DNA of 64,000 nt. It comes from Nothopassalora personata. Lineage: Eukaryota > Ascomycota > Dothideomycetes > Mycosphaerellales > Mycosphaerellaceae. Under the pieces are notes generated by a model that searched no databases, had not been told where the DNA came from, and saw only the letters and a list, made by a program, of their open reading frames with translations. Location of the stretch: positions 1,736,001-1,800,000 of the forward strand of contig CM066287.1 of the NCBI GenBank assembly GCA_033816765.1. The letters are read 5' to 3'. Made by a program: the position numbers and the translations under genes. Position 1 is the first letter of the stretch; the number at the start of each line of letters is the position of its first letter. Below are positions 44,864 through 56,610 of this stretch, piece by piece.

Positions 44864-46649
44864 TTATCCCGTCTTCGCCTTCTTCTTCGGCCTCTCGACC
44901 TTCTCTGCTGTGTCGCTCCCACTGCCTGCAGCTCCATCGGCATCATCCATCTCCGCATCGCTGTCATCCCCTGAACTCTTCGCATCCGAGTCGTATTCCT
45001 CTGCCACGTCACTCTCGCTGTCTGCCGCGAAGTCCTCATCTGCCTCCTCACTGTCCTCGTCTGCGCTGCCACGGTCTTGCATGACAACTTCCTCATCGCT
45101 ACTAGCGAGGTCGGGGTCGTCCGCGAGCGCTGCGGCAAGCATACCTCCGTCGCCATCCATCTCGTTCTTGGTCTTGATGTTCTTGATCTTCAAGAACGAC
45201 TCGAGTGGCTGCTGCTCCTCACGGTTGATGTTGGAGAATTGATGCTCGCCCGCACCGTTCTTGAGCGTCACGCTAATGTCGAATGTGCGGCTGGCACTAA
45301 CAGCTCCGCCCACGCGGCTCATCGTTACGCTTGCGATGTGATCGAAAGAGATGTATGTTGCTGGCTTCGGCACGAAGAGGAAAGCTCGATCCAGGCAGAA
45401 GAGGTGGCCTTCATTTGCCTTGATACTGCACTTGACGCCAGACATTTGGTGATGTGATGTGAAGTCGGATGATGGTTGTATGAGACGCTTTCCAGTGAGT
45501 CCGTGGAAGATCTTGCCAATCACTCTGCCGACTGGCTCCTCGTACATGGGAAGGAGCTTGCCGTTGTACTTCTCCTGCAAGACTTCGGGCGTCATGTTGA
45601 GCTCGATCTTAACCTCCTCATCCTTCTTAAATTGCATGACCAGGAACGGATATCTAGTCTGTCCTTGTCGAAGAGGTGGGTCAAGTCCTATGCAGAGCAG
45701 CTGGTGCATGTCGTCCGGCTTGGGTAGTATGAAGAAGCGCTTGGCGCTCTCGTATGAAATCTTGTAGTCGTATGTCTTTCCGCGAAGTCGGAAGGAGTTC
45801 TCGTAGAGATCGATGTCGAATCGTCCACGAGGCGTCAGATGCAGCACATCTTGGAAGGTGGCAAAAGTATCGCCGGCCACTTCTCCTATCTCTGCCTTGT
45901 TCATGAGCGTCTCGTAGAACAAGTTGGCCGCGTTCTGCTCTTCGTCTTCCTCGCCGTCTGCCTTCTCTCCATCTTCGCCCTCCTCGCCTCTGTGAACCTT
46001 CTCTGTGCCTGGTATGTAGAAGCGCATCTCCGTCAGCTGGTCAACTGCGCCTCCCATCTTCCTGCCTTTCGACCTCGCACCACCAAGCGACCCATTTGTG
46101 CCTGTCTCTTCACCATTCTCCGGTAATGAGAATTCCACTGCGACCTCGTTCTTGCCGGCCAAATTTGTATTCGAAATCTCAGTGTAGGGGATCTCGAAGG
46201 CGGGTTGATTTCGCACGTTGAAGACCAGCTCATTTCTGCCCAGCTCGTTCTTACCCCAGTTCCAGCCGCGCAGAGCGTGCTCCTTGTGTTCGAGCGCTGC
46301 GCCGTACCAGACCTTGAAGCATTTCGCAATCGTGTCAAAGTCCTGTTCCTGATCAGCTCGTCACCTACGCAGGTCTCTAGCTCGTTATACCCACGTCCTC
46401 TTTGAAGCCGTCGAGCTGTACGACACCTTCGTTCCGAGCGTAGATCTTGAGCTCGTGTCCTCGTGCTGCTCTGCTCCATTGCGCGCTTTGTAGGTCTGAT
46501 TTGTCGAGTGTGAAGGTCTGTCCGCCGGAAGCTGGCTTCCAGCCAAGACCCGACTCAGCGAGCCTACACTTCCCGGGCTGCTTCGAGAGGTTGAGATAGA
46601 TATTGTCGAAGGACTCCCTGACGTCGCCGTTAGCTGCCTTGGGCGCCAT
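44864..46649 (-). CDS. POB3: FACT complex subunit Pob3 (SSRP1-like)
   Basis: Histone chaperone subunit that works with Spt16 in the FACT complex to reorganise nucleosomes during transcription and replication. Exons 46649-46395 and 46342-44864 are joined by a 52-bp intron (GTGGGT donor, AACAG acceptor), giving 577 residues. Order: N-terminal PH-like domain ('GKCRLAESGLGWKP'), structure-specific recognition domain with 'NELGRNELVFNVRNQPAFE' and 'TPRGRFDIDLYENSFRLRGK', a Rtt106-like PH domain ('CSIKANEGHLFCLDRAFLFV', 'ISFDHIASVTMSRVGG'), and a long acidic tail ending in a basic KKKAKTG. There is no HMG box, as in yeast Pob3. The ATG at 46649 (MAPKAANGDV) is clear. Confidence 0.93.
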
Positions 46650-47897
46650 GCTGGAGGAAGAGCGGTGGTGATGGTGGTGTTGTGGTGGATGCAAAGTGGG
46701 TGTCGGGTGGAGCTGGTCTTGAGGGAAAGTGGTACTCACATATTTCAAGGAAGTACTTCAAAGGAGATCTTGTAAACAGCGGCGTTTGCCACGTGCTACA
46801 AGTGACTGCTGCCTCGCGCGTCTCTTCTCCAGTGAACCGGATGGCAGCAGTGTAGCTTGTACTTGTACTGTGCTACAGTACGTGCGGGCTGGTCGGAGGT
46901 GAAGCTCGTGGAAATAAGTTGCGCCGCTGTGTGACTGATAGCAAAGGGGAAGATGTCGAGAGGAAGTCTGCGGATGAAGCGAAAACGATGGACTTACAAA
47001 TGCTAAATGTCTCGAGGTCACGACGCGCGCAATGGTCGCGTTTTCTGGATGTGGGTCGTGCTCTCTTGCAGCGGAAGTGGCTCCGAAACGTCCATCTACA
47101 CCTACCTGTTGGCAAGCATTTATGGTATAGCCACTATGCCTGCCATCTCAAAGTGCAGACATTCGTCGAACACTGGAATCCAAATCCTACTGCTTGACTG
47201 GCTCCTTTCACCCCAACAGCCTTCCACTGGCGCACCTTACCGGTCGCCATTCTGGTCGAAAGTGTCGCAGTAGAAGAACCCTGGCCTCACGTTCATCGAG
47301 AACGTCTGCGTCACGGCCAGAAGCGTGTGAATCCGTGCACAATGCCCGCCGCAGAGCTGATTGCAACACCTCTTCTCGAAACTGCATGCGCTAGGTGCAT
47401 TTCACTGCATCATCACGGTGGCGCTCGAGCTGTGGCGAGCTTGGCGTCGACAAGCTGGATGTTCTCGCAGGTGAAGTCATCCGCACCGGCCAATACGAGC
47501 GAGCGGCAGGAGGGTAAACACAGCCAAACGCAACAGGAATTGGAGCGGCGACATGCTCACATTGCCTGTTCTGCTGTGACTTGGTCTTGGTTTTAATATT
47601 TCTGAACATGCAGACAATGGCAGCTCGAGGTACTGAGATGCCACAGAAGTAGTACCGAATTCACTGAGGTACATTAATGGCCAGGCACAAAAAGCGAGAA
47701 GCGCCAGATCAAGTGGTACGTGCGAAGCGGGGCGTTGGCTTACATGTGAAAGTGTTTGCCAGGTAGACATACTCTATCGAGCCTGGCACCTTTACCTTGC
47801 GGTACACTCCATATCATCTGCGCCTGTGAGGAAGGACCATCGCAATAACCCACTCTTCAATATCGTGCGTCCTGGTCTGTGCAGCTTTTACCCCTTC
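46650..47897. other. intergenic, POB3 promoter
   Basis: About 1.25 kb. The part next to 46650 is the POB3 promoter; no other gene is supported. Confidence 0.5.
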
Positions 47898-48731
47898 TTA
47901 CCCTTCAACCCCATCTTGCTGTGCGGCTGACGCTCTCGTGGCCCTCCGAGTGCACTTTCTGGCCCCTGAGGACCCACCAGCATCCTCCGACGTGGCCTTC
48001 CTTTTGTTTCCCTTACCTGACTTCGCGCCCTTTGCCTCGTCTTGCTTGCTGCGCGCCTTGATCAAGTGAATCTGCGAGTCGAGGTACTTCTGAAGCTCTG
48101 GTGCCTCGCCTCTCAGCTTGAACGAACCGACAGATGCCGCGAGCTCAGCAAAGTCCTTCATGCCTGGTATCTGGGCGAATTTCTTGAAGGGTGTCTTGCG
48201 ACCCATTTTCTGCCGATTTGTCGGCGCCATGGGCAGCCACATCTCGTCGTAGGTCTTGATCTCTAGCTTCTTGAGTTGCTTGATGGACCTCAGCGCCTTC
48301 ACAGTCTCGGGAAACTTGCCGAAAGAATCTGCGTTGGAGTGGTAGCGGTGATGACCGTCCAGGTCAATGCTCAGGTCGTTCAGATGCTTCAGTCGGGATG
48401 GATGCATTCGTCGAACCAAAGCCGTTAACTTCTCGAAGGACTTCACGTGCAGAAAATTGAGCTGATAGAAGTAAGGCAGAGCTTCCCCGTGGACTTGCTT
48501 GCAGACCGACAGTAGGGACAAGATCTCTTGAATTGGCGGTAGCTTGCAAATGTCCCACCTGCCACGCTTCTCGCCCCACCAGTCCTTGGCATAGCTGTTG
48601 TCATCGTCGTGCTGGACGAGCATGGTAAGACGACCGAATATGGCGTTATCAATGGATAGTCTTTGCCCTTCTGCGTAGCGGAAGACAAGCTCGTAGATGT
48701 GGTTTCGAAGCTCAGCTGGGAGACGTAGGAA
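47898..48731 (-). CDS. 2EXR/F-box-like fungal protein, 5' end unresolved
   Basis: The frame carries 'FLRLPAELRNHIYELVFRY', the opening motif of the large fungal family of F-box-like/2EXR proteins, followed by 'LLSVCKQVHGEALPYFYQL', a leucine-rich alpha region and a very basic C-terminus (KGNKRKATSEDAGG...RKCTRRATRAS) that may be a nuclear signal. The frame is open upstream of 48731 to about 48950 without an ATG; the first in-frame ATG (48623) falls after the motif. Either a 5' exon is missed or the start has been lost. Role unknown; many relatives occur in large lineage-specific expansions. Confidence 0.6.
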   Translation of the reverse strand, partial: FLRLPAELRNHIYELVFRYAEGQRLSIDNAIFGRLTMLVQHDDDNSYAKDWWGEKRGRWDICKLPPIQEILSLLSVCKQVHGEALPYFYQLNFLHVKSFEKLTALVRRMHPSRLKHLNDLSIDLDGHHRYHSNADSFGKFPETVKALRSIKQLKKLEIKTYDEMWLPMAPTNRQKMGRKTPFKKFAQIPGMKDFAELAASVGSFKLRGEAPELQKYLDSQIHLIKARSKQDEAKGAKSGKGNKRKATSEDAGGSSGARKCTRRATRASAAQQDGVEG

Positions 48732-49953
48732 AGGAAATGTGCCTTTTTGTTTCTCGTAACGATCTCGAATTTCGAGATAGTCTGTACCCGTTGCAAGTGT
48801 CCGCCGGCTGTGACCATCTATTCTGCAATTCGCCGTCTCGCACGCAGGTCCATGAAGTATCTCATATGCTGCTGTCGACCTGGCTCGTCGATCGAAAGAC
48901 GAGGTGTAGTTCCCCGGACGCTGCAGGGAGGTGAAGTGACGAAGCGACGCTCAATTCGAGGTCACTGGTGCTTCGAGGCTGAGTTATGCTTACACATAGG
49001 AACGCCCTAGGCAGTAAGAAGCAATGCTCGGTAGAGCTAGTTCTACTAGGCGCCGTGCCAAGCATCCGAATACCGCGAACTAGAAGTTTTCCTCTCCTCG
49101 CACAGCCCACAGTCGTTGTCTCGCGGGATTGGAAGACCAGCGTGGGAACAACAAGCATGCGAACGTTGCAGACAGCGTTGAAGAGTGCCGTCAAGGTACC
49201 CAGCGAACGTCTACATGTTTCAATCTCAGTGCTGAGGGGAACCTGCCGTCCAGCATCGAGTATCGCGGCTAATCCACTACGGTGGCACAAGTGGATGGCC
49301 TCAGGATTGGGACGCGAATAACTTTGCGTTGGGAGGCAAAAACGAGCAGCTACTAATCGCCATCTGATTTGGCGTGACTAACGTTGAACACACTCGTGAG
49401 CCGAACCTCGTGGCGAATGAACCGAGCATTGTGAAAAGGATCGACCTTTTAAAATCTTCGGTGGCACCTCTCTCTTTGCCGGTGCAGCCTTCCTTTGAAT
49501 TCCGACATAATTGCCAGACTCAGATCTGTCTCAGCACATCGCAGGGCCTCCGGTACATGTATTCGCCATCTAACGAGAGCAGTAATTAGCTGGGTACTAT
49601 ATTCGATCCACATCCCAACATCACGCTTCCAGCCTGTGCAAGTGAGGAGCACTTGGTAATCGTATTTCGCCATAGCATCGACAATTTGACCCAAAGCAAC
49701 TACACGACCCGAACGACGCGAGTGCCCAAAGCGACATCCACAAAGCTTGAAGAATTTGAGGACATCCATGCCCACGGACGATATCTATTCCCACAGGCGA
49801 CAAATCCCAAAGCGACTACCCATAAGCAGCATCTCTCGACAAAGCTATTCACACAATAGCTGAAGCCTAACGCAACACACCAAACGGTCAACTCACGACG
49901 ACGACAGCAAAATTCCTAGACTGTGACGCCGAGGTCCATACGCAGCAGCGACC
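48732..49953. other. divergent intergenic region
   Basis: About 1.2 kb between the 2EXR-like gene and the plus-strand MFS gene. It probably includes the unresolved 5' exon of the former and both promoters. Confidence 0.45.
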
Positions 49954-51785
49954 ATGCCTTCTATGCTAAAGTTCTTAAATCCCTTTGCAAAGCACGATGC
50001 CTCCGAATTCGAGGGTGTACTGATTCCGCTTGAACAGTGAGTTATCTCAAGAAAAGCATCGAAGTAATGCTAACCACCAAACCACAGAGCTGAGCGCCAC
50101 CATTCAGTAGCACAAGGGAATGCTCGCAGATCAAGCGCAGGCAGTAGTACGGTCAAGGACGACGAGGAGAAGGGCGACCTTACACCCCCACCATACGAAA
50201 ATCAAACAGCACCGGATGGCACACGAAAACTCACGCTGGAAAGCCTCCGAGCGGAGATCGAACATGATCTCGCTGCTGGCGGGACCAACACGACTTACGA
50301 TATCAAATCGAAAGTTGTCAACAAAGCCATCCAGGATATCGGCATGGGAGCTTACCAATGGCAACTCTTCACTCTGGCTGGCTTCGGTTGGTTCGCTGAT
50401 AACCTATGGCTCCAAGGAGTTGCCCTCACCCTTCCTAGCTTGAGCACCGAGTTCGGCGTGGACAGTAACACCGTTCGATACACGACTCTGAGTCTGTTCC
50501 TGGGTCTCTGCATCGGAGCTTCTTTCTGGGGTGTTGCCTCAGACATCATCGGTCGCCGACTGGCTTTCAACTTCACGCTCTTCCTCGCTGGAGCCTTCGG
50601 CCTCGCTGCAGGTGGCGGGCCAAACTGGATCGGGACTTGCGCACTCTACGCCTGCGTCGGACTTGGAGTTGGAGGTAACCTACCAGTGGATGGCGCGCTA
50701 TTCTTAGAGTTCCTGCCTTTTGCAAGTGGCAACCTCCTCACCTTGCTATCGGTCTGGTGGCCCGTTGGACAGCTGGTTAGCTCCCTGATTGCCTGGGGCT
50801 TCATTCCAAACTACCCAACTCACTGGGGATGGCGATACTTCGTGCTCACCATCGGCGCAATCACCTTTGTCATGTTCCTCTGCCGGTTCTTCCTCTTCCA
50901 CCTCTTCGAATCGCCAAAGTTCCTGCTTTCCCGCGGTCGCCAAGCTGAGGCTGTCGCCGTCGTGCACGGTATCGCTTACTTCAACGGCTCAAAGACGTGG
51001 CTAACAGAGGATGTTCTCAACGCTATCGGCGGCCACCCTGAGGACTCTCCAGAGCAAGAGAAGCTCAGCGTGACCGAAATCATCAAACGACAACTAGGCA
51101 AGTTCGGACCTGAGCGCATTGCACCACTCTTCAGTGGATGGCGTCTAGGCCTAAACACAGCCCTTCTCTGGTTCATTTGGACCACGATCGGTAAGTACAT
51201 ACATCTTTGCACCAAAATCAACCTCTTTCCAAATTTCCACGCTAATGCACACCAGGCATGGGATATCCCCTCTTCAACGCCTTCCTCCCCCAATACCTCT
51301 CCACCGCCGGCGGCCAATCCGTCTCCGAGAACACAACCTACCGCGACTACGCCATAACCTCCGTCGTCGGCGTCCCCGGCAGCATCCTCGCCTGCCACAC
51401 CGTCAACATCAAATACATCGGCCGCAAAGGAACCATGGCAATCGCCACTCTCCTCTCCGGCATCTTCCTAATCCTCTTCACCCGCGGTACCACCTCAGGC
51501 TACCAGCTCGCCATGAGCTCTCTCGAAGCTTTCTTCCAGAATATCATGTATGGTGTCCTGTACGCTTACACTCCGGAAGTCTTCCCGGCGCCGAATCGAG
51601 GTACGGGGACGGGGATTTCGAGTACGTTGAATAGACTTGCTGGGCTGTGTGCGCCCATTGTTGCGGTAAATGCTGGTGCGCTTGATCCCAAGGCGCCGAT
51701 TTACGCGAGTGCTGGGTTGTTTTTTGCGGCTTTCTTGGCGATGCTTGCGTTGCCGATTGAGACGAGGGGGAGGCAGACTTTGTAA
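49954..51785 (+). CDS. MFS transporter (sugar/organic anion-like)
   Basis: Twelve-helix major facilitator with a long cytosolic N-terminus; substrate not predictable. Exons 49954-50036, 50088-51190 and 51256-51785; introns of 51 bp (GTGAGT, GCTAAC branch, CACAG) and 65 bp (GTAAGT, GCTAATG branch, CCAG); 571 residues. Signature loop 2-3 'GVASDIIGRRLAFNFTLF', helix 4 'GLGVGGNLPVDGALFLEFLP', 'WGWRYFVLTIGAITF' and C-terminal 'YAYTPEVFPAPNRGTGTGIS' match the SV2/SLC22-like MFS group found in fungi. The first exon (MPSMLKFLNPFAKHDASEF) is supported by clean splice signals and frame. Confidence 0.88.
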
Positions 51786-52169
51786 AGCATACTCCTGCAT
51801 AGGATTCGTTGGCATGGTCTGGGGTTCTGGAAGTAAATGTCGGTTCTCCTTGGAGCGACGCGCACGAGCATGAGCTTGAGCAAGATAACCCCTATTCGTT
51901 GACGAGTATATATAGCATGTCAAATTGAGATGAATAACAAGTCACTACACCAGAGCCGCCAGTGGTAGAAGTCAGTCAATCATTCAAGTCGGTGTGCCCT
52001 TTTCTCCTCTCCTCAACAGCTTGCACGACACAGTGAGACACCAGATGCAGACTTTCTGAATTAACTAGGTGCCCTCCATCTATGCATGGCCCGCCTCTTC
52101 CATCTTAAGCTTCGAGCGAACGTGCCCAGGGTCATATTAGCATTATCGTTACCATCCAGGTCTCTCGCC
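51786..52169. other. intergenic between convergent genes
   Basis: About 0.38 kb of 3' flanks; nothing else seen. Confidence 0.5.
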
Positions 52170-54338
52170 TCACCTGATCGTCGTCCTCCTCAACAGCGTA
52201 GGTGACAACTCATCCTCCAAAATACTCCCACCTCCCAGCCGTCCCCGATCAACTTTCTCCCTTCCTTGTTCACTCCCGTCAGGCCAAATTTCATGAAACT
52301 TGATACTCGCATCACTCGTCGCAACAACCAAACATCCCTCCTCTCTAGTCCGCCTCGTCTGGCCAGACATCGGCGTACTTACTCGTTGGGTCCGATGTTC
52401 AGGCCCACCATGAGGACCACCCGGATACGCCACAGCAGACAGCGCACGCTCCTCTCCCCACCAAGGGATCCCAACTACTCTGCGACAGCTCGGCCATGCA
52501 AAGACCGCTACACGGTATGGATGTTCTGGCTGTGCGAAGCCGAACGTCACGGCAATTTCTTGCTTCATCTCCGACCAGACGAGGGAGGTGACTTGAGCGT
52601 AGCAATCGATCGTGGCGAGAGTGGCTCCAGAGACTGCGTGGAAGAAATGGATGCAGCGATCGTTGCTTCCGCCGCCAGCAGCGACGAGACTTGATTGCCA
52701 AGGCGCGAAAGCGATCGCTTTGACTGCCGCGTTGAGAGTGAACAGGTGCTTCTCTTGACCAGGCATGACGGCCAGTACGCTATTTTGGACCAGTCGTGCA
52801 GAACCACCTGGTGCCCTATTGCGGACAGTCACAGTAGAGACCGCAGTGCCTGACCTTGGGGTCCTGAGCAGTTTTCGGCTTTCGTAGAGGAAAATTTGGT
52901 TGTCGTTGCTACCGGTAGCAAAGTACTCGCCGTCAGCGCTCCAAGCCATGCCGCAGATCTGTTGGGTATGACATTCAAGCCGTGCTAGTAGAGTCATGCT
53001 GCCTTGCCAGTCGAACAAGTCGATGTCACTTTGTGCTGGCCACTCGATGGAGTAGTGGTAGACGTGGCCGACCTTATCGCCCACGAGGAGCTCCTCGGTA
53101 TTGACCAGCATGCCTGGCTCTCGCACTGAAGGACGTTTCACAGGATTTGGCCGAAAGCATACGCAAGACACCGGCGCTGGCTGTTCGCTGCTGAATCGAG
53201 GGTTGAGATCCATCGGACTCCAAAGCGTGATTTGGCTATCACCACGCCCTATGGCTAGGATGGCACTTCCGCCTGCCGCAGAACTGAATGACAAGGAAGT
53301 CACATGTGCTCCCAAGGGGGATGTCAAAGAGTCGGGTATGTGCGTAGGAGTAGTTCCCCGATTCTCCGACCACAAATAGACGTGCTGACCCAGACCGACT
53401 GCAAGGCATTGCATGGTATGAGAGTACGCAAGCAATGAGCAGTAGAAGTCGTCTCGGAGCTGTGGAGCATCTAGGACTCGGAATGGTATGTTGGGAACTT
53501 CTTTTACTTTGCGTGGGTTCGATCTTGCTGAAGACGAAGGGGGGTCCCTCTCCCAAGCATTGTTGCTCCAGAAAGTCCTTCCCCGTCCAATATCGCTACA
53601 TGAACGTCGAGGCGTTGAGGAGGGCGAGGCAGAAGACGATGGAGGCGTAGTGAACATCCGTGCGGTCTGCTCTACTTCCATCGCTACTGCCAGGCGCTCA
53701 CCATGCTGTATCTCATCCTCGCTTGGTGTTTGACGATGAAGAAATCCAGCCGTGTAGTGTGGAGCGCTAGTACCACTGGTCACTCTGCCGCCTCTGCCAT
53801 CTGTGACACTGGCGACTCCTTCGGTCACGATTATGCCACCAACAGACCAAACTGCTCCAGCACTGACCGCACGTGGGCTTGTAGGTCTTGCTTCTGGCAC
53901 TAATGTAGCAGCTCTGGACGACAGCCCAGCTCCGGTGGGAAATCGCCTAAGCGTCGCGAACTGCTCTGCCATTCTAGCTGTGCGTGATGAAGCGGGTCCA
54001 AAGGGGTCTGTACAGTGCGGGAAAGCTGGGGATGTGCTCGGGGCTCCATGTTTAGGTTTCTTCGCCGATCTGCGCAGAAGTAGTGCCTCCTTCGTTGGGG
54101 TTCCGCTACGGGCAGGAATAAAACGATCTGGAGTTTCAATTGTGTCCGCCACAACACGTCGTTGACGATGAGGTGGACTTCGCTCAGTATGGCCGAGGAA
54201 TTTGCTGGGCAGCCGCTGCGGCGAAAGTGGCGTCGTTGGACTGCAGGTGCGTGGGAAAGGATACGCAGTGTATGGATCTTGTGCGTTGCATGCTCTTACC
54301 AATGGCGTGGCATCTTCCGCACAGTCACTGGAGCCCAT
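52170..54338 (-). CDS. Cdc20/Cdh1-family APC/C activator, AMA1-like
   Basis: Predicted WD40 activator that brings substrates to the anaphase-promoting complex; closest in layout to the meiotic activator Ama1 (inference). Seen: C-box 'DRFIPAR' at 54128-54108, a long disordered linker, 'IPFRVLDAPQLRDDFYCSLL' before the propeller, WD repeats ('GMAWSADGEYFATGSNDNQI', 'AIAFAPWQSSLVAAGGG', 'VTSLVWSEMKQEIAV') and the C-terminal Ile-Arg tail that docks on APC/C. The start is uncertain: the frame is open far upstream, through the neighbouring gene, with ATGs at 54338 (good context, 722 residues) and 54818. A 175-bp phase-compatible intron (GTATGA to CATCTAG) could also fuse it with the upstream gene. 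Confidence 0.75.
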   Translation of the reverse strand: MGSSDCAEDATPLVRACNAQDPYTAYPFPRTCSPTTPLSPQRLPSKFLGHTERSPPHRQRRVVADTIETPDRFIPARSGTPTKEALLLRRSAKKPKHGAPSTSPAFPHCTDPFGPASSRTARMAEQFATLRRFPTGAGLSSRAATLVPEARPTSPRAVSAGAVWSVGGIIVTEGVASVTDGRGGRVTSGTSAPHYTAGFLHRQTPSEDEIQHGERLAVAMEVEQTARMFTTPPSSSASPSSTPRRSCSDIGRGRTFWSNNAWERDPPSSSARSNPRKVKEVPNIPFRVLDAPQLRDDFYCSLLAYSHTMQCLAVGLGQHVYLWSENRGTTPTHIPDSLTSPLGAHVTSLSFSSAAGGSAILAIGRGDSQITLWSPMDLNPRFSSEQPAPVSCVCFRPNPVKRPSVREPGMLVNTEELLVGDKVGHVYHYSIEWPAQSDIDLFDWQGSMTLLARLECHTQQICGMAWSADGEYFATGSNDNQIFLYESRKLLRTPRSGTAVSTVTVRNRAPGGSARLVQNSVLAVMPGQEKHLFTLNAAVKAIAFAPWQSSLVAAGGGSNDRCIHFFHAVSGATLATIDCYAQVTSLVWSEMKQEIAVTFGFAQPEHPYRVAVFAWPSCRRVVGIPWWGEERALSAVAYPGGPHGGPEHRTQRVSTPMSGQTRRTREEGCLVVATSDASIKFHEIWPDGSEQGREKVDRGRLGGGSILEDELSPTLLRRTTIR

Positions 54339-54684
54339 CGCATTGTCGTTGTCCTCAACAGGATCCGTCAAATCCACACGAGGGTGCGGCGTTCGTGACC
54401 TAAACCCATGCCCGACGTCGTCTTCAGCATTACGCTCCCAAATTGTAGTCGCCAAGAGTGCAACTCCGTGGTCCTTAGCTTGGTGATCTATAGACCCGTC
54501 TAATTGCACGAAGTCAAGACCAAGCGCCGGAAGCGTGTGCGGAAATGGACGTGCTGTACACGGAGAATATGCGCCTCTCACGGGTGATGAACATTGACTA
54601 GTAAGAGGTGTGTCACAGCCGTCCTCACTACTGCGCCAAGCGGGCTGACTAGATGTAGATGAGGATGGACTATGGCCAGACTCT

Positions 54685-56168
54685 TCATATGGACGCTGCC
54701 CTGCGAACGCTGCTGGTAGGATCTGCTCGCAGAAATGATCTGGAGCGCTCGCCACTCTCGAACTGGGTGGTTCGGAGCAGGTCTGAAGGCTGTCTCCGCA
54801 CGCTGTGCCGTTCGTCATACTTCGACTTGAGGTCTCTTGGCAGGGGTTTGGCGACGGAATTATCAGTGATGTCAGACCCGACAGCAGCGCGCTTCGACCG
54901 CCGTTCCGCAACAAGTGGCTGCTTTCCTGCGCGCTTTGGAGACTTCCTCTGGTGGATGGGGGACTTTTCGACGGCTGCAGCCTTGGAAGACCTTCGTGTC
55001 TTTGTGCTTCGTGTCTTTGGGAGGGGCTGAAATGTCGAATCATCTGAGCTCGCAAGCTTCCTTCTACTTCGTCTACGCTCTGGCAATGCCCTGGCATGAC
55101 GCTCGCCGCTTGATCTACCGGAGTTGTCTCCCATGCTTCTTGGTCGACCTCGCTGTGGTTCTTCGAAGCTGATAACCGAAGGGTTGAACACTGGTTCCCA
55201 CACGGTTCTTTTGACCCATCTTGCTGGTGTTCTAGTGTAACCGTAGTTCTTTCCAGGTTGATAGAAGAGCTTCTCGACTTGCGTGAAGCTGTATGGAGAA
55301 GCGACTGAGTTGAGTGTGCTGTGAGATGCCTTGCACTTGCACGTTTTGCAGTGTCCTCGTCGTTGCAATTCTTTTTCGTGGTCCTCGGCGGAGTGCAAGC
55401 CGTAAGGATGGTTGGCGACACTACGACGCCGTGCGACACTCCTACTGGCTGGAGGATCCTGCTCAGAGGTGGGACCCTGCTCGACTCCGACCTGCGTGGT
55501 CTTTCGAAGCCGATTTGTCGTCCAAGATCTCCACATCCGGCTGATGCTTCTGACCACTCGGTTGTTCTTGAGCTTGTGCGGGTCCTTAAGCAACTTGACA
55601 CTGTCCATTGTGCTTTTCTTGCGGCTGAGTTGTCGCCCGGGGTTTCGAGGGGGACTCGGGCCATCTCGGGAGGTCGTTGAATCGATAATGGAGGGTGCCT
55701 CATCATCTCGGCCGTCTGATGTTCCATTGTGGTACTCTGCAGCGGCTCCTTTCGCGGGTCTCCCAGGCTCGAGCGGGCGCCTCTCTCCTGGGATGCACTC
55801 AACGCTGAGTGATTTAGCTCTTTTGGGACCAAGTCGAAGGGGCTTCCCCCCTGGCTGCAACCACACCCCGTTGTCGTAGGTAATTTGGGCACCGCCAAAG
55901 TCTCGCACCCTCGGTTCGGAGTCGCCGAGCATGATGGGCAAGAAGGTGAGTGATGACGATGGCGAATGCTCGATCCAGCTGAGATGATCGGCGACGTCGT
56001 CCTCCCAGGTGCGTCCGTGACACTAGCACCAGAACGCGTTCCTTGAGCAGGCGTCGTTGTGACCGCAGTACTCACAGCGTGCGATGTGTGCGCAGACGTC
56101 ACAGCTGACGAGCATCGAACGTGCTCCTGATTTGAATCATCAGCAGGATCGCTGCTTAAGTCGGACAT
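54685..56168 (-). CDS. basic Ser/Arg-rich protein, unknown function
   Basis: Not recognised. Exon 1 (56168-56076, MSDLSSDPADDSNQEH) and exon 2 (56022-54685) are joined by a 53-bp intron (GTGAGT donor, TAG acceptor), giving 476 residues. After the intron the frame reads 'TWEDDVADHLSWIEHSPSS' and 'FGGAQITYDNGVWLQPGG', then a Cys-containing 'GHCKTCKCKASH', 'YSFTQVEKLFYQPGKNYGY' and a long basic tail. If the intron is ignored, the first exon runs into a different frame that stays open to 52170. The spliced reading looks much more protein-like. It is co-directional with, and close to, the AMA1-like gene; whether the two are one gene is open. Confidence 0.6.
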
Positions 56169-56610
56169 GCTCCAAGGCGGTGGCCAAAGACATCGACGAG
56201 GGACAGTGTTTTTTTTTTCAACGTTGCATCTGAATATAAATACTTGAGAGTGAGATCTGGTACGCGTGCAGCGCTCCGGTCTTTGGTCCAGACTTGAGGA
56301 CACTTCAAGATGACATGGTGTCGGCCGTGGGTAGTCCAGATCTAGGGCCGGCGCGGGGAGACTGGCAATGTCAGTATCGCTGCTGGTTAGTATGATACTG
56401 TATCCAACCCGTGCCGCTGCACAAAGGTGATCAAAAGCTTCACAGCATGGCGAAGCAGTGAAGTAGGAACGAGAACGTGACGCCCGCGTTCTTTCTCCAT
56501 ACTGAATTGAATGTTGCTGCTGCCTTTGAAGTCATCACCCGACTTCCCTTTGCTGCCATCAACATCGACACAGCCGACGAACTGACGGCCACAGCGTCTG
56601 AATCGTGGCG
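56169..56610. promoter_or_regulatory. short divergent promoter between the Ser/Arg-rich gene and BET4
   Basis: 442 bp between start codons on opposite strands, so both promoters must lie here. It contains AATATAAATA at about 56232-56241 (RC TATTTATATT), a TATA-like element about 65 bp upstream of the minus-strand ATG, and a run of T near 56206-56216. Confidence 0.5.

Noticed and set aside
52170..56303. Single 1,377-codon ORF as one protein
   Set aside because: It begins at GTG and its middle third is low-complexity shadow of another frame that reads much better after a clean 53-bp intron.
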